DNA of 41,864 nt from CAZUNB01 sp044227985 (GTDB lineage: Bacteria; Patescibacteriota; Saccharimonadia; Saccharimonadales; JAGPDM01), in NCBI GenBank assembly GCA_044227985.1, contig JBGAVT010000010.1, forward strand, positions 1 to 41,864, written 5' to 3'. This document shows positions 24,831 to 32,913 of this stretch, one piece after another (position 1 is the first letter of the stretch; each line of letters starts with the position of its first letter). Both the position numbers and the translations under genes were made by a program. A model generated the notes under the pieces. The model ran no database searches. It saw only the letters and a list, made by a program, of their open reading frames with translations, and had not been told where the DNA came from.

Positions 24831-26075
24831 ATGACAGACAAAAAAAGTTATCGCCAGACAATCGATGCATTAGATGCACTGCCGAAAATGAGGCCTCAGT
24901 GGACTAATCCATCAGAAAAATTGGAAGCAAGTCGAAAATTATTTGAATCATTTGACGTATTGGCGCCGAGTTCAAAATTAATTCATGTGGCGGGAACTAG
25001 CGGCAAAGGAACAGTTTGCTACACACTAGACGCAGCACTTCGGTTCTATGGAAAAACCACGGTGATGTTGGTATCGCCGCACATCTACGAGCTTAGAGAG
25101 CGAATACAATCCAATGGAAGCTGTATTTCTGAAGCTGATTTTGTCAAGTATTTTTGGAAAATTATTGATAGTGCACAAGAATTATCACATCCTCCAGGCT
25201 ACTTCGAAATGCTATTAGCCATTGGTCTGTTGAACGCTAAGTATCTACAGCCTGATTATCTAATAGTTGAAACTGGTCTTGGTGGTACCTTCGACAGCTC
25301 AAATGCCTTAGTACAAGATAATAAAATAGCAATTATAACTCCAATAGGTCTTGATCATCAAAAAATTCTTGGTGATACTATTAGTGAAATTGCTACACAG
25401 AAAGCCGGAATAATCAAAAATAGATCAGCAGTATTTGCTAGCCCTCAAGTACCTGATGCACTAAGGGCTATAGAGAAACGTGCTAAGGAGTGCTCTACTA
25501 AGCCGACACTAATTCACGACGGAGTATCTTGGCAGCAAGAAAATAAGAAACTAGTTGATATGGTTTTGAGCTACCTGCACAATCGTGATAATTGGGAATT
25601 CGCATTGAAAGATGGAGTGGATGATTTGAATATAAATATTCCTGGACGTTTCGAGCAATATCGACTTGACGATACTACAACTGTAATCCTTGATGGGGCA
25701 CACAATACTCAAAAAGTCTCCGCTCTAATTGGAAGGCTAAAAACCATAAGCATGGATAAATTTGATGTAATATTTGCAGCGAAACAAGGTAAAGACATAC
25801 AATCGATGTTACGACTACTGTTACCTGTCACTCGTCGTCTGTATGTTGTTGAGTTTTACGAGTCTCAAGATACAACAAGTAAGGCTGAGCGAGCAGATCA
25901 TATCATTACTATTGCTAAAAAACTTGGTTTTGATCAAGTCAAATATCTACCCACCGACAAAATAAAAACTGTAAATTCAGGGAGCAATATCCTTGTAACT
26001 GGGTCATTCATGCACCTAAAAACAGTTAGAGATGCGTTGTCTTTTCGCACCAACGCTACTGCCTCTAAATATTAG
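24831..26075 (+). CDS. folC: Mur-ligase family FolC-like folylpolyglutamate/dihydrofolate synthase
   Basis: 414 aa from ATG 24831; an upstream start at 24780 lies within the divergent gene and precedes the promoter. ATP loop GTSGKGT is at 55-61. SPHIYELRERIQ matches the folate-binding omega-loop region. ETGLGGTFDSSN, ITPIGLDHQKILGDT and EIATQKAGIIK are FolC-type signatures, and LDGAHNTQK carries the Mur-ligase C-domain motif. FolC adds glutamate to folates. Saccharibacteria usually lack de novo folate synthesis, so a salvage or polyglutamylation role is likelier than dihydrofolate synthesis; inference. Confidence 0.88.
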   Translation: MTDKKSYRQTIDALDALPKMRPQWTNPSEKLEASRKLFESFDVLAPSSKLIHVAGTSGKGTVCYTLDAALRFYGKTTVMLVSPHIYELRERIQSNGSCISEADFVKYFWKIIDSAQELSHPPGYFEMLLAIGLLNAKYLQPDYLIVETGLGGTFDSSNALVQDNKIAIITPIGLDHQKILGDTISEIATQKAGIIKNRSAVFASPQVPDALRAIEKRAKECSTKPTLIHDGVSWQQENKKLVDMVLSYLHNRDNWEFALKDGVDDLNINIPGRFEQYRLDDTTTVILDGAHNTQKVSALIGRLKTISMDKFDVIFAAKQGKDIQSMLRLLLPVTRRLYVVEFYESQDTTSKAERADHIITIAKKLGFDQVKYLPTDKIKTVNSGSNILVTGSFMHLKTVRDALSFRTNATASKY

Positions 26076-26089
26076 ATTGAAAGATTAAG

Positions 26090-26119
26090 TTGCAGCAGTT
26101 GGATTAACTATGGTATTAT
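26090..26119 (+). promoter_or_regulatory. Promoter for rplS
   Basis: TTGCAG (26090-26095), 18-bp spacer, TATTAT (26114-26119) with TG extension (TGG). The -10 ends 10 nt before the ATG; no ribosome site. Short or absent leader. Confidence 0.6.
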
Positions 26120-26129
26120 CTATCGAGTT

Positions 26130-26651
26130 ATGTTTGAGACAATCAAAAAAATAGAAGACCAATACAAGAAGGCGAAAGTACCTGATGTTCGTTCTGGTGA
26201 TACAGTTCGTGTTCACCAACGGATTAAAGAGGGTGCAAAAGAGCGTATTCAGATTTTCGAAGGACTCGTTATTAAAACCTCTAAAATGAACTCGCTACAA
26301 GCTCGTGTTCACGTCCGTCGAATTTCTAGTGGTGTTGGCGTCGAAAAGAGCTTTATGCTCCACAGTCCTTTAATTGAAAAAGTTGAAATTGTAAAACGTA
26401 GTAAAGTACGACGTAATTACATCTCGTATATGCGAAATCGAAGTGGTAAGTCTGCACGACTTTCTAGCGTTGATTTTGATTCTGAGAAAGCTAACGATGT
26501 TTCCGTACCCGAAGATACTAGCAAAGAAGCAAAACTAGCCGCAGCAGCGCTCGAAGAAACTGAGAAGCAAGACCCACAAGCTAAAGCTCATGAAGAGGTA
26601 AAGCAAGAAGCAAAAGCTACTATTGAAAAATCAGCTGAGAAATCAGAATAA
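26130..26651 (+). CDS. rplS: Ribosomal protein L19 with extended C-terminal tail
   Basis: L19 helps form the 30S-50S bridge. The core, residues 1-120, carries DVRSGDTVRVHQRI, RIQIFEGLVI and HSPLIEKVEIVKRSKVRRNYISYMR. The usual L19 is about 115-120 aa; this one is 173 aa. The extra 50 residues are low complexity, rich in Ala, Glu and Lys (TSKEAKLAAAALEETEKQ), and probably form a solvent-exposed helix or disordered tail. It is a single-gene unit with its own promoter. Extended low-complexity tails on ribosomal proteins occur in some CPR lineages, from general knowledge. Confidence 0.95.
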   Translation: MFETIKKIEDQYKKAKVPDVRSGDTVRVHQRIKEGAKERIQIFEGLVIKTSKMNSLQARVHVRRISSGVGVEKSFMLHSPLIEKVEIVKRSKVRRNYISYMRNRSGKSARLSSVDFDSEKANDVSVPEDTSKEAKLAAAALEETEKQDPQAKAHEEVKQEAKATIEKSAEKSE

Positions 26652-26699
26652 GACAATCTGAATTCTAACGCATAACCCTCCTCTTTCTAGTAAATTATT

Positions 26700-27275
26700 A
26701 TGTTCGACCTAAAAACAACCCTTGGTTTACTTAGTGTTTTTCTAGGTTTTATTGGCATTAGTTCCTACGCCGTAAGTATAGTGAAAGGCCAAACTCATCC
26801 TCATATATATTCTTGGGTTCTCTATACTATTTTAAGCGGCAGTAGTGCATACATAATGATTGCTAATGGCGCAGGAGCTGGTGCTTGGGCTAATGTGCTA
26901 TCGTTCACTACTAACTTCATAGTTATTATATTAGCGCTTAGATTCAGCATGGCTAAGATAAGACCAGTCGACACTATTCTCCTTATTATTTCATTTGCTA
27001 CAATTGGTTTGTGGCTGTTTACTCAGTCGACTATCTTCGTAATCATACAATCTATTTTGGTTATCTTGGCATCGATGCCAACTGTTCGAAAGATTTTTCA
27101 AAATGATGGTCCTGAAAAACTTTCATTGTACTATCTCAATATCTGCAAACATACTTTTTCATTGCTTGCACTAGCAACCCTTTCTTTCGACTCAATCATT
27201 TTGCTTGTTGCGCCATTAGTTATTAACTTTTTAATAATTGGTTCCAGTATTTTTATGCACAAGCGTAATACGTAA
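26700..27275 (+). CDS. Multi-pass membrane protein, unknown function (191 aa)
   Basis: About six hydrophobic segments are visible: 8-28, 39-57, 60-82, 89-106, 111-127 and 155-183. Short loops separate them. KGQTHPHIYSWVLYTILSG and, in the second half, ILASMPTVRKIF...EKLSLYYLN hint at an internal duplication of a three-helix unit with a conserved Pro, somewhat like the PQ-loop/SWEET layout, but no PQ dipeptide is present. No family was recognised. No clear ribosome site; starting ATG is 48 bp after rplS. It is followed at 29 bp by yraN. Confidence 0.7.
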   Translation: MFDLKTTLGLLSVFLGFIGISSYAVSIVKGQTHPHIYSWVLYTILSGSSAYIMIANGAGAGAWANVLSFTTNFIVIILALRFSMAKIRPVDTILLIISFATIGLWLFTQSTIFVIIQSILVILASMPTVRKIFQNDGPEKLSLYYLNICKHTFSLLALATLSFDSIILLVAPLVINFLIIGSSIFMHKRNT

Positions 27276-27284
27276 AACGTAAAA
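27264..27284 (+). repeat. Three tandem 7-bp units, CGTAAWA
   Basis: CGTAATA (27264-27270), CGTAAAA (27271-27277) and CGTAAAA (27278-27284). The array spans the end of the membrane-protein gene and the yraN upstream region. Likely chance or minor slippage, or a small protein-binding site. Confidence 0.45.
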
Positions 27285-27289
27285 CACTG

Positions 27290-27298
27290 TGTCATACT
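27290..27298 (+). promoter_or_regulatory. Extended -10 promoter for yraN
   Basis: TGTCATACT, an extended -10 ending 6 nt before the GTG start at 27305. No ribosome site; leaderless. Confidence 0.5.
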
Positions 27299-27304
27299 AG
27301 ACTC

Positions 27305-27676
27305 GTGAAGCAATCAACCACTAGTATCGGTCGACAGGCCGAATCCGCAGCAGCTGTTTACTTATCAAAGCTACATAAATTACATTTTCTTCACCAGAAT
27401 TGGCGTAATCGTTTTGCTGAAATAGATCTAATTATGCAGCATAAAAAGACCAAACAGTTGCATTTCATTGAGGTCAAGTACCGAGAAAATATTTCAAGAG
27501 GTGATGGATTAGCAATGATAACACCTAAAAAATATCAGCAATTGTTATTTGCAGCACAGCAGTATTTACAAGATTTTGAAGTTGATCAACCCTGTCAAAT
27601 TGATGTAATTGCCGTTACCGGCAAAATGAACTCATTTGTATTTGACTATCGTCCGGCATCGGTTGAGACTAATTAA
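27305..27676 (+). CDS. yraN: UPF0102/YraN-family endonuclease-like protein
   Basis: 123 aa, starting at GTG 27305. The fold is PD-(D/E)XK nuclease-like: AEIDLIMQHKKTKQLHFIEVKYRE carries E39, D41, E56 and K58, the expected metal-binding set. SIGRQAESAAAVYL is the conserved N-terminal helix. The GTG start is supported by the extended -10 just upstream. Function of the family is unresolved (a Holliday-junction-type role has been proposed for this fold). Its 3' end overlaps the convergent aminopeptidase gene by 8 nt. Confidence 0.85.
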   Translation: MKQSTTSIGRQAESAAAVYLSKLHKLHFLHQNWRNRFAEIDLIMQHKKTKQLHFIEVKYRENISRGDGLAMITPKKYQQLLFAAQQYLQDFEVDQPCQIDVIAVTGKMNSFVFDYRPASVETN

Positions 27677-30167
27677 AGTTTTTAAAGTATGTAAGAGTGT
27701 TATTGTATTCACGTTCTCGTAAGGCAGACTGCCAAGATACTTTTTCTATTGCCTGTTCAAGGCTCATGGCAATACCGGTTGTGTCTTTATCTTTGAAGAA
27801 ATCACGAATTTCATCCTTCTTCTTCCGATCAGAGAAAACCCCGAGAAATTGAGGGAAGTAGTTATACAGATGTCCTCCGGCAAAAGTTTTAACAATCCAA
27901 TCCCAGTTAGCCTCATACCACTGCCAGGCAGCCTCTCTGGAGTGTCGATTTCGGAGTAAGTTGGCAAGCCAGCTGATGACGTCCTGTAGCTGGACTCTAT
28001 CGCTGATTATAAGTTCAATAGCACGTGCATAGAGCTCTGGTGTTTCGAAACTGCAAAGTGCTGCTGTAAGTCTACTTCGCTCTTCGGCTAAGTTTGAATT
28101 CTGATGTAGCTCGAGTAGTGTGTCAAAAGCTTCAGTTGATTCTTTCCTTGTGTATCGTGCATAGACACTGCCTCGGAAATCAGCAGGAATAATAGTACCG
28201 TTACTAATGTAGTCATTCATATATGCATCAGCGATCTGAGCTGCCTCATCAAGTTCGCAATGAATAGCCAGAGATATGATTGTCGGCCGTAAGATTGTAT
28301 CGTGGTAATTCTCAGTTTCTTTCTTTGTCCAGCTAAGTCGATGATAGTGATCACGAATTAACGAGCGAATAAATGGTTTTTTGGCTTCGCGAAGCTCATC
28401 AGTACCTAGAGCTAGATTAACGTCACCTAGTTGTGTGGCTATGATATCCCAAACTGCTGAATTATGAGTCTTTGAAATTTCTGGTAGTAGTGAAATTGCA
28501 TCGATCAGTGGTGTCTGCGCTGCCTTGGCAAGTTCAAAACTATCGTTAAGTTGACCCATGATATCTTCTATTGCGCATTGTGTGTTTAAAAGCCTGGAAT
28601 GCTGGTCCTTGGTATACTTAACACGATATAAGCCGTTACGCTTGGGATTGAGTGGCAACTTGACAGGATTGGTCGATTGCCAAGATGCTGAGCTAAACGT
28701 TACTAAATCATCAGTTTTTTCATCTGAACTTACCACAATTGGCCAGATTGAATCATCATTCTTTTGAGCAGGATCAATTAGGAATCTCTGCTGGCTCAGC
28801 GTTTTAGTTCCATCGTCATAACTGACTACGGGGTAGCCAGTCTGAGTAGTCCAAGCAGACATAAATCCTGCAACGTCGATATCACTGGCTTCATCCAGGC
28901 TTCGCCAAAGATCTTCTGTGGTTGCGTTAGCGTAGCTATGCTTCTTCAAATAATTAATTAATCCGCGCCGAAAATTGTCACTTCCCACGTAGCTGTGGAG
29001 TTGACGGATGACACTAGCACCCTTCCGATAGGTTATGTGGTCAAAAATCTCACTTATATTACGTGGATCATCAACAACCATTTCAATTGGATGTGAGCTG
29101 GCAAGTGCATCGGCGCGCAATGCATAGAGGTAGTCATCAGCTATAAATTGCGTCCACATCTCCCAATCTGGGAAAATTTCTGCTACGGCTAGATACTCGA
29201 CCCAACTGGCAAAGCCTTCATTCAGCCACAGATCATCCCACCACTGCATGGTTACAAGATTTCCAAACCACTGGTGAGCTAGTTCGTGTGCTACAACTAG
29301 AGCGACCCATTGTTTATTGCTCAGCGTTGAATGATCCTTGTCGACGAGCAGAGCTGATTCACGGAAGGTGACTAGACCCCAATTCTCCATTGCGCCTGAT
29401 GCAAACTGTGGAATAGCAATAAGATCACATTTTTCAAGTGGGTAGGGAATCTCAAAGTAGTCTTCGAAGAAGTCTAAAACTTTGACTGCTGTTTCAAGAG
29501 CAAACACGGTAGATTCAATGTGGCTTGGTTGTGCAAAAGTTCGAACCTCAACCCCTCGTTTAGTTACCGAGCTTTTTGATTCGAGATCACCAATTACAAA
29601 GGCCAATAAGTACACACTCATTTTAGGCGATGGTTCAAAAACAGTAATAACTCTTCCGCTGGCGGTCGTCTGATCTTTTACAGGCGTATTGCCAAGAACA
29701 GTTGAGTTGTCATCAGGTGTATCTAGAGTAAGTTCAAAAACAGCCTTGGCGGCAGGTTCATCAATACATGGAAAGGCTTCTCTGGCATGATGACTTTCGA
29801 ATTGGGTTGATATCAACCTCTTTTTGATGTCATTTTCAGTGTAATCGCTAGGATAAATCCCCTCCATTGTTTCTGATATCTGGGCTGAAAATTCCGCTAC
29901 TATGATTGCGTTGTCAGAAATCTCCTCATCAACGCTTAGAACAATTTTTTGTTCGTCTTTGACGATTTCTATCTTAGCAGCCAAATCGTTTATGGTAGCT
30001 GAGCCGATATCAATATTTAATGCGTGTAGTTCAATTGTTTTACGTGGACTCGGCACACTTCCAAAGATTTTTACATTCCCAGAAAAAGATTGTTTGTTAT
30101 CATCGAGGCTAATCTCAAGTTGGTATTTTTCTGGTTTGAATTGATCTAGTAGTCGGGGTTGTCGCAT
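27669..30167 (-). CDS. pepN: M1-family zinc aminopeptidase
   Basis: 832 aa from ATG 30167, chosen for the strong ribosome site AAGGAG; an upstream in-frame ATG at 30227 lies in the promoter. GAMEN is at 258-262. The zinc site HELAH is at 294-298, with the third ligand E317 in WLNEGFASW. A Tyr-rich TYRKGAS segment follows, and the C-terminal half is the helical ERAP1_C-like domain. No signal peptide, so cytosolic. It likely trims peptides taken up from the host, which suits an organism with limited amino-acid synthesis (inference). It is separate from nusA, with a small unknown gene between. Confidence 0.95.
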   Translation of the reverse strand: MRQPRLLDQFKPEKYQLEISLDDNKQSFSGNVKIFGSVPSPRKTIELHALNIDIGSATINDLAAKIEIVKDEQKIVLSVDEEISDNAIIVAEFSAQISETMEGIYPSDYTENDIKKRLISTQFESHHAREAFPCIDEPAAKAVFELTLDTPDDNSTVLGNTPVKDQTTASGRVITVFEPSPKMSVYLLAFVIGDLESKSSVTKRGVEVRTFAQPSHIESTVFALETAVKVLDFFEDYFEIPYPLEKCDLIAIPQFASGAMENWGLVTFRESALLVDKDHSTLSNKQWVALVVAHELAHQWFGNLVTMQWWDDLWLNEGFASWVEYLAVAEIFPDWEMWTQFIADDYLYALRADALASSHPIEMVVDDPRNISEIFDHITYRKGASVIRQLHSYVGSDNFRRGLINYLKKHSYANATTEDLWRSLDEASDIDVAGFMSAWTTQTGYPVVSYDDGTKTLSQQRFLIDPAQKNDDSIWPIVVSSDEKTDDLVTFSSASWQSTNPVKLPLNPKRNGLYRVKYTKDQHSRLLNTQCAIEDIMGQLNDSFELAKAAQTPLIDAISLLPEISKTHNSAVWDIIATQLGDVNLALGTDELREAKKPFIRSLIRDHYHRLSWTKKETENYHDTILRPTIISLAIHCELDEAAQIADAYMNDYISNGTIIPADFRGSVYARYTRKESTEAFDTLLELHQNSNLAEERSRLTAALCSFETPELYARAIELIISDRVQLQDVISWLANLLRNRHSREAAWQWYEANWDWIVKTFAGGHLYNYFPQFLGVFSDRKKKDEIRDFFKDKDTTGIAMSLEQAIEKVSWQSALREREYNNTLTYFKNFN

Positions 30168-30198
30168 AGTGCTCCTTGGCTTTATTATCGTACCTCCT

Positions 30199-30227
30199 AG
30201 TATGCCAGTAGAGATGTGTAAGTCCAA
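30199..30227 (-). promoter_or_regulatory. Promoter for pepN
   Basis: Minus strand TTGGAC (30222-30227), 17-bp spacer, CATACT (30199-30204) with TG extension (TGG). A leader of about 25-30 nt carries the ribosome site AAGGAG. Confidence 0.65.
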
Positions 30228-30246
30228 CTATATTGTTGCCGTGCAA

Positions 30247-30594
30247 TTACTCCCGTTCTTGAGCTTCTTTTGCTCTTCGTACTACCTTTCTATAGTCTGG
30301 GAAATTGGCGCATAGCCATCTGTATGCTGCATATTCAGAAGTTAAAGCTTTTTCAGAGGCTCCAGCATCAAGTAATTTTTGACTTTGGGTCTGAAAATTT
30401 TTATCGTCTTTCCAGATTGGATCAAGACTATTCAAGTATTTTCGTGCAAACCCTAAATCCTGGTCTATAAAGTTCTGGAAGTCATCAATCTGTTCAGGTG
30501 TCATTTGTCCAATTAGCTCATCGGCTATTGCAAATTCGAGCTCGCTCATTCTCTGTGCCTCGCTCGTACCATTGGATAGTGAAGATTGTCCCAT
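30247..30594 (-). CDS. Hypothetical protein (115 aa), helical
   Basis: ATG 30594 follows AGGGG, a ribosome-site-like sequence. A longer ORF start at 30726 would overlap the nusA promoter and is not chosen. The protein is charged and mostly helical: MSELEFAIADELIGQM, TPEQIDDFQNFIDQDL and then SLDPIWKDD; the C-terminus has YRWLCANFPDYRKVVRRAK. No membrane segment. I do not know a family for it. It lies 79 bp upstream of pepN, whose own promoter sits in the gap. Confidence 0.6.
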   Translation of the reverse strand: MGQSSLSNGTSEAQRMSELEFAIADELIGQMTPEQIDDFQNFIDQDLGFARKYLNSLDPIWKDDKNFQTQSQKLLDAGASEKALTSEYAAYRWLCANFPDYRKVVRRAKEAQERE

Positions 30595-30620
30595 GGAGCC
30601 CCTTAGCTTTAATATCATGA

Positions 30621-30629
30621 ATTCTAGCA
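30621..30629 (-). promoter_or_regulatory. Extended -10 promoter for the 115-aa unknown
   Basis: Minus strand TGCTAGAAT. The start site would be near 30614, leaving a ~20-nt leader with AGGGG. Confidence 0.45.
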
Positions 30630-30647
30630 TGTCGGCTTGTTGAACTG

Positions 30648-30677
30648 TTGCTAAATCAAGTCTGTAGTTGTTATAAT
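30648..30677 (+). promoter_or_regulatory. Promoter for nusA
   Basis: TTGCTA (30648-30653), 18-bp spacer, TATAAT (30672-30677) with TG extension (TGT). Transcription would begin near 30684, giving a leader of about 90 nt, the longest of any predicted promoter here. Confidence 0.65.
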
Positions 30678-30686
30678 GTAGTTGTA

Positions 30687-30711
30687 GTCGGCCACAATGG
30701 TCGACATTTTT
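30687..30711 (+). promoter_or_regulatory. Terminator-like hairpin at the 5' end of the nusA leader
   Basis: GTCGGCC (30687-30693), loop ACAAT, GGTCGAC (30699-30705), then ATTTTT. The RNA stem has 7 bp including one G-U. The hairpin begins about 3 nt from the predicted start site. It may be an attenuator, a stability element or a 3' end for upstream transcription. Confidence 0.5.
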
Positions 30712-30773
30712 CATATAAAGGATCATATTTAATATTGAACAATCAATTAACTAAATAAAGGAATGAGAACAAC

Positions 30774-31910
30774 ATGGAAATTGAACTAAAACAATTAGTA
30801 CTAGCAATCCAACAGATTGCAGATGAGAAGAACTTGGAGCGCGAGGTCGTACACGATATTGTCCAGCAAGCGTTGGCAAGTGCTTATAAGCGTGATTTTG
30901 GCGACCGAGAGCAGGAAGTCGAAGTTGAATTGAACGAACAAACTGGAACCGTCACGATGATGGTTCACAAGTTAATCGTAGAAGATGCTCAAGATCCAGT
31001 TATTGAGATATCGCTTAAAGACGCACAAAAAATTAAGAAATCAGCTACTGTCGGTGAAGAAATCATTGTTAAAGAACAACCAACAAAGTTTGGTCGAGTT
31101 GCCGCTCAAACTGCTAAGCAAGTAATTTTTCAGAAGCTCCGTGAAGCAGAGCGTGAAATTATCCTAGAAGAATATGATGATAAAATCGGTAGTGTCATAA
31201 ATGGAATCGTTACTCGTGTTGAATCACGTGTTATCCGAATTGATCTCGGAAAAGCTCAAGGAATACTCCCTATGAGCGAGCAAATCCGTAATGAACGATT
31301 GACTACTGGCCAACGAGTTAAGGTTTTCCTCAAAGATGTTGAACGAACTGGCCGCGGACCGCAATTAATTTTGAGTCGCGCTAACGGTGAATTTATTCGT
31401 TACTTATTTAGTCAGGAAGTTCCAGAAATGGAAAGTGGTGCTGTTGAGATTAAAGCTGTAGCTCGAGAAGCTGGTGTTCGTACCAAGCTAGCCGTTAACT
31501 CCACAGTTCCTGGTGTTGATCCGGTCGGAACGTTTGTAGGTGGTCATGGTACGCGCGTACAAGCAGTCAGTGGAGAGATTGGCGACGAAGAGAAGATTGA
31601 TATCATCCAGTGGGATGATGACCTTGTAACCTTCATTTCTCATGCGCTTTCGCCAACCGAAGTCAAACAGGTTGTGCTCGAAGAAAAAGCACATAAAGCT
31701 ATCGTATATGTCGACAAAGATCAGCAATCTATTGCAATTGGTCGTGGTGGACAGAACGTTAGACTTGCTAGCAAGTTGACTGGATGGGATATTGATATTG
31801 AATCTGATGAACCAAAGAAACAAACTGCTTCACCAGCAAGAAAAAAGCTAGCTAGTAAAGCGCAATTGGAAGATTCGTTACTTAAAGCTGTCGAAAATCA
31901 GAACGACTAA
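30774..31910 (+). CDS. nusA: Transcription termination/antitermination factor NusA
   Basis: RNA polymerase-binding factor that promotes pausing, termination and antitermination. 378 aa: NusA N-terminal domain (1 to ~125), S1 domain (RVESRVIRIDLGKAQGILP, from ~145) and two KH domains (GVDPVGTFVGGHGTRVQAV and IGRGGQNVRLASKLTGWDIDI). It ends with a short tail and has no C-terminal acidic repeats, like most non-enterobacterial NusA. A ribosome site (AAAGGA) precedes the ATG. The ~90-nt leader contains a terminator-like hairpin. It is alone in its transcription unit or read through to the next gene (27 bp). Confidence 0.97.
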   Translation: MEIELKQLVLAIQQIADEKNLEREVVHDIVQQALASAYKRDFGDREQEVEVELNEQTGTVTMMVHKLIVEDAQDPVIEISLKDAQKIKKSATVGEEIIVKEQPTKFGRVAAQTAKQVIFQKLREAEREIILEEYDDKIGSVINGIVTRVESRVIRIDLGKAQGILPMSEQIRNERLTTGQRVKVFLKDVERTGRGPQLILSRANGEFIRYLFSQEVPEMESGAVEIKAVAREAGVRTKLAVNSTVPGVDPVGTFVGGHGTRVQAVSGEIGDEEKIDIIQWDDDLVTFISHALSPTEVKQVVLEEKAHKAIVYVDKDQQSIAIGRGGQNVRLASKLTGWDIDIESDEPKKQTASPARKKLASKAQLEDSLLKAVENQND

Positions 31911-31924
31911 TTATTTAGATAATC

Positions 31925-31930
31925 TATAAT
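31925..31930 (+). promoter_or_regulatory. -10 box for the 2-hydroxyacid-dehydrogenase-like gene
   Basis: TATAAT, ending 7 nt before the ATG at 31938, with no ribosome site. It overlaps the small dyad TAGAT-A-ATCTA (31916-31926). Leaderless. Confidence 0.5.
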
Positions 31931-31937
31931 AATTATT

Positions 31938-32849
31938 ATGAAGATTGTTGTTACGCAGGATATAGGTTTTACCAGTGAGCAGCGAGCTAAATTAACAAAG
32001 CTTTCCAGCAATATCAAGTTCTTCGATACGCAACCATCTTCGGGAGAAGAGTGGTTGCAGCGTGTTCAAGGCGCAGATATCATCTGCTCACACATTAAAG
32101 GATTATCTGACTCTTGGATGGATATTAAAAATGTTTATCTGACTATACCGTCAGTATCAACAAAATTTATGCTAAAAAAGGTTTTTAAAGAAAATAATGT
32201 AGTGTTATCAACAAGTCCTGGATGCAATAAAATTGCTGTGAGTGAATGGGTTATCGCAATGTTACTTCGTCATGTTCGTCGATTAAACGATTTTGTTAAT
32301 ACAACCGAAATTAATGAGCCAAAACCTGTGATTTGCAATACAATTTATGGGTCTCGAGTATGCGTTATCGGTAAGGGTAATATAGGGACAGAAGTCGGTA
32401 AAAATCTAATAGCACTTGGAGCTGAGGTTATATATTGCACTCGAAATTATGATATTTATGAAAAAATAGAGGATAAAGATTTCGTTATTGATTGTGTTTC
32501 AGAAAATCCATCGACAGTAGAAATGTATGATAAGAAATTTTTTGATAAATTACATAAAAGATCGGTTTTCGTTTCAGTCAGCAGGGCTGAGACAAAAAAC
32601 TATAAAGATTTATTTACTGCTTTATCAAAACATAGATTCTCGCACTATATAACTGATAATGCGAGTGGTTTAAACTATGATGAAGATGACGAACTATACA
32701 AAAAATTATTAATGGTTGGTTCAGTTTCAGTTACCCCGCATATATCGGCCTATACAGAAACCACAATCAGTGAATCAAGCCGAATATGTTTCGAAAATAT
32801 CGTTAGTTATATTGAGGGCAATCCCCAGAACCTAGCCTTTCAGGAATAG
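31938..32849 (+). CDS. D-isomer-specific 2-hydroxyacid dehydrogenase-like protein
   Basis: 303 aa with the two-domain layout of the SerA/LDH-D family. The NAD loop is GKGNIG at 145-150. Active-site candidates are R216 in SVSRAE and H268 in VTPHIS, while the acidic partner is not placed with certainty: family proteins have Glu near ...DVFEXEP, here replaced by DNASGLNYDED. The substrate-binding N-terminal part (SHIKGLSDSW) is divergent. It could be a 3-phosphoglycerate or D-lactate dehydrogenase or an inactive relative. The gene is visibly richer in A and T (runs such as AAAAAATTATTAATGG) than nusA or clpC around it, which hints at a different history. Confidence 0.75.
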   Translation: MKIVVTQDIGFTSEQRAKLTKLSSNIKFFDTQPSSGEEWLQRVQGADIICSHIKGLSDSWMDIKNVYLTIPSVSTKFMLKKVFKENNVVLSTSPGCNKIAVSEWVIAMLLRHVRRLNDFVNTTEINEPKPVICNTIYGSRVCVIGKGNIGTEVGKNLIALGAEVIYCTRNYDIYEKIEDKDFVIDCVSENPSTVEMYDKKFFDKLHKRSVFVSVSRAETKNYKDLFTALSKHRFSHYITDNASGLNYDEDDELYKKLLMVGSVSVTPHISAYTETTISESSRICFENIVSYIEGNPQNLAFQE

Positions 32850-32852
32850 TAA

Positions 32853-32891
32853 CTGGCACTCTTGCAAGCTGAGTGCCAAATCCGTTATACT
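32853..32891 (+). promoter_or_regulatory. CIRCE operator (32853-32879) overlapping the clpC promoter
   Basis: TGGCACTC (32854-32861), 9-bp spacer, GAGTGCCA (32871-32878). This matches the HrcA-binding CIRCE element (consensus TTAGCACTC-N9-GAGTGCTAA), with compensating G/C changes in each arm. The -35 box TTGCAA (32862-32867) lies in its loop; 18 bp later comes TATACT (32886-32891). HrcA binding would block RNA polymerase. clpC is therefore predicted to be heat-inducible. Confidence 0.85.
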
Positions 32892-32913
32892 GTAGTAGTA
32901 ATATAGGAGTTAC

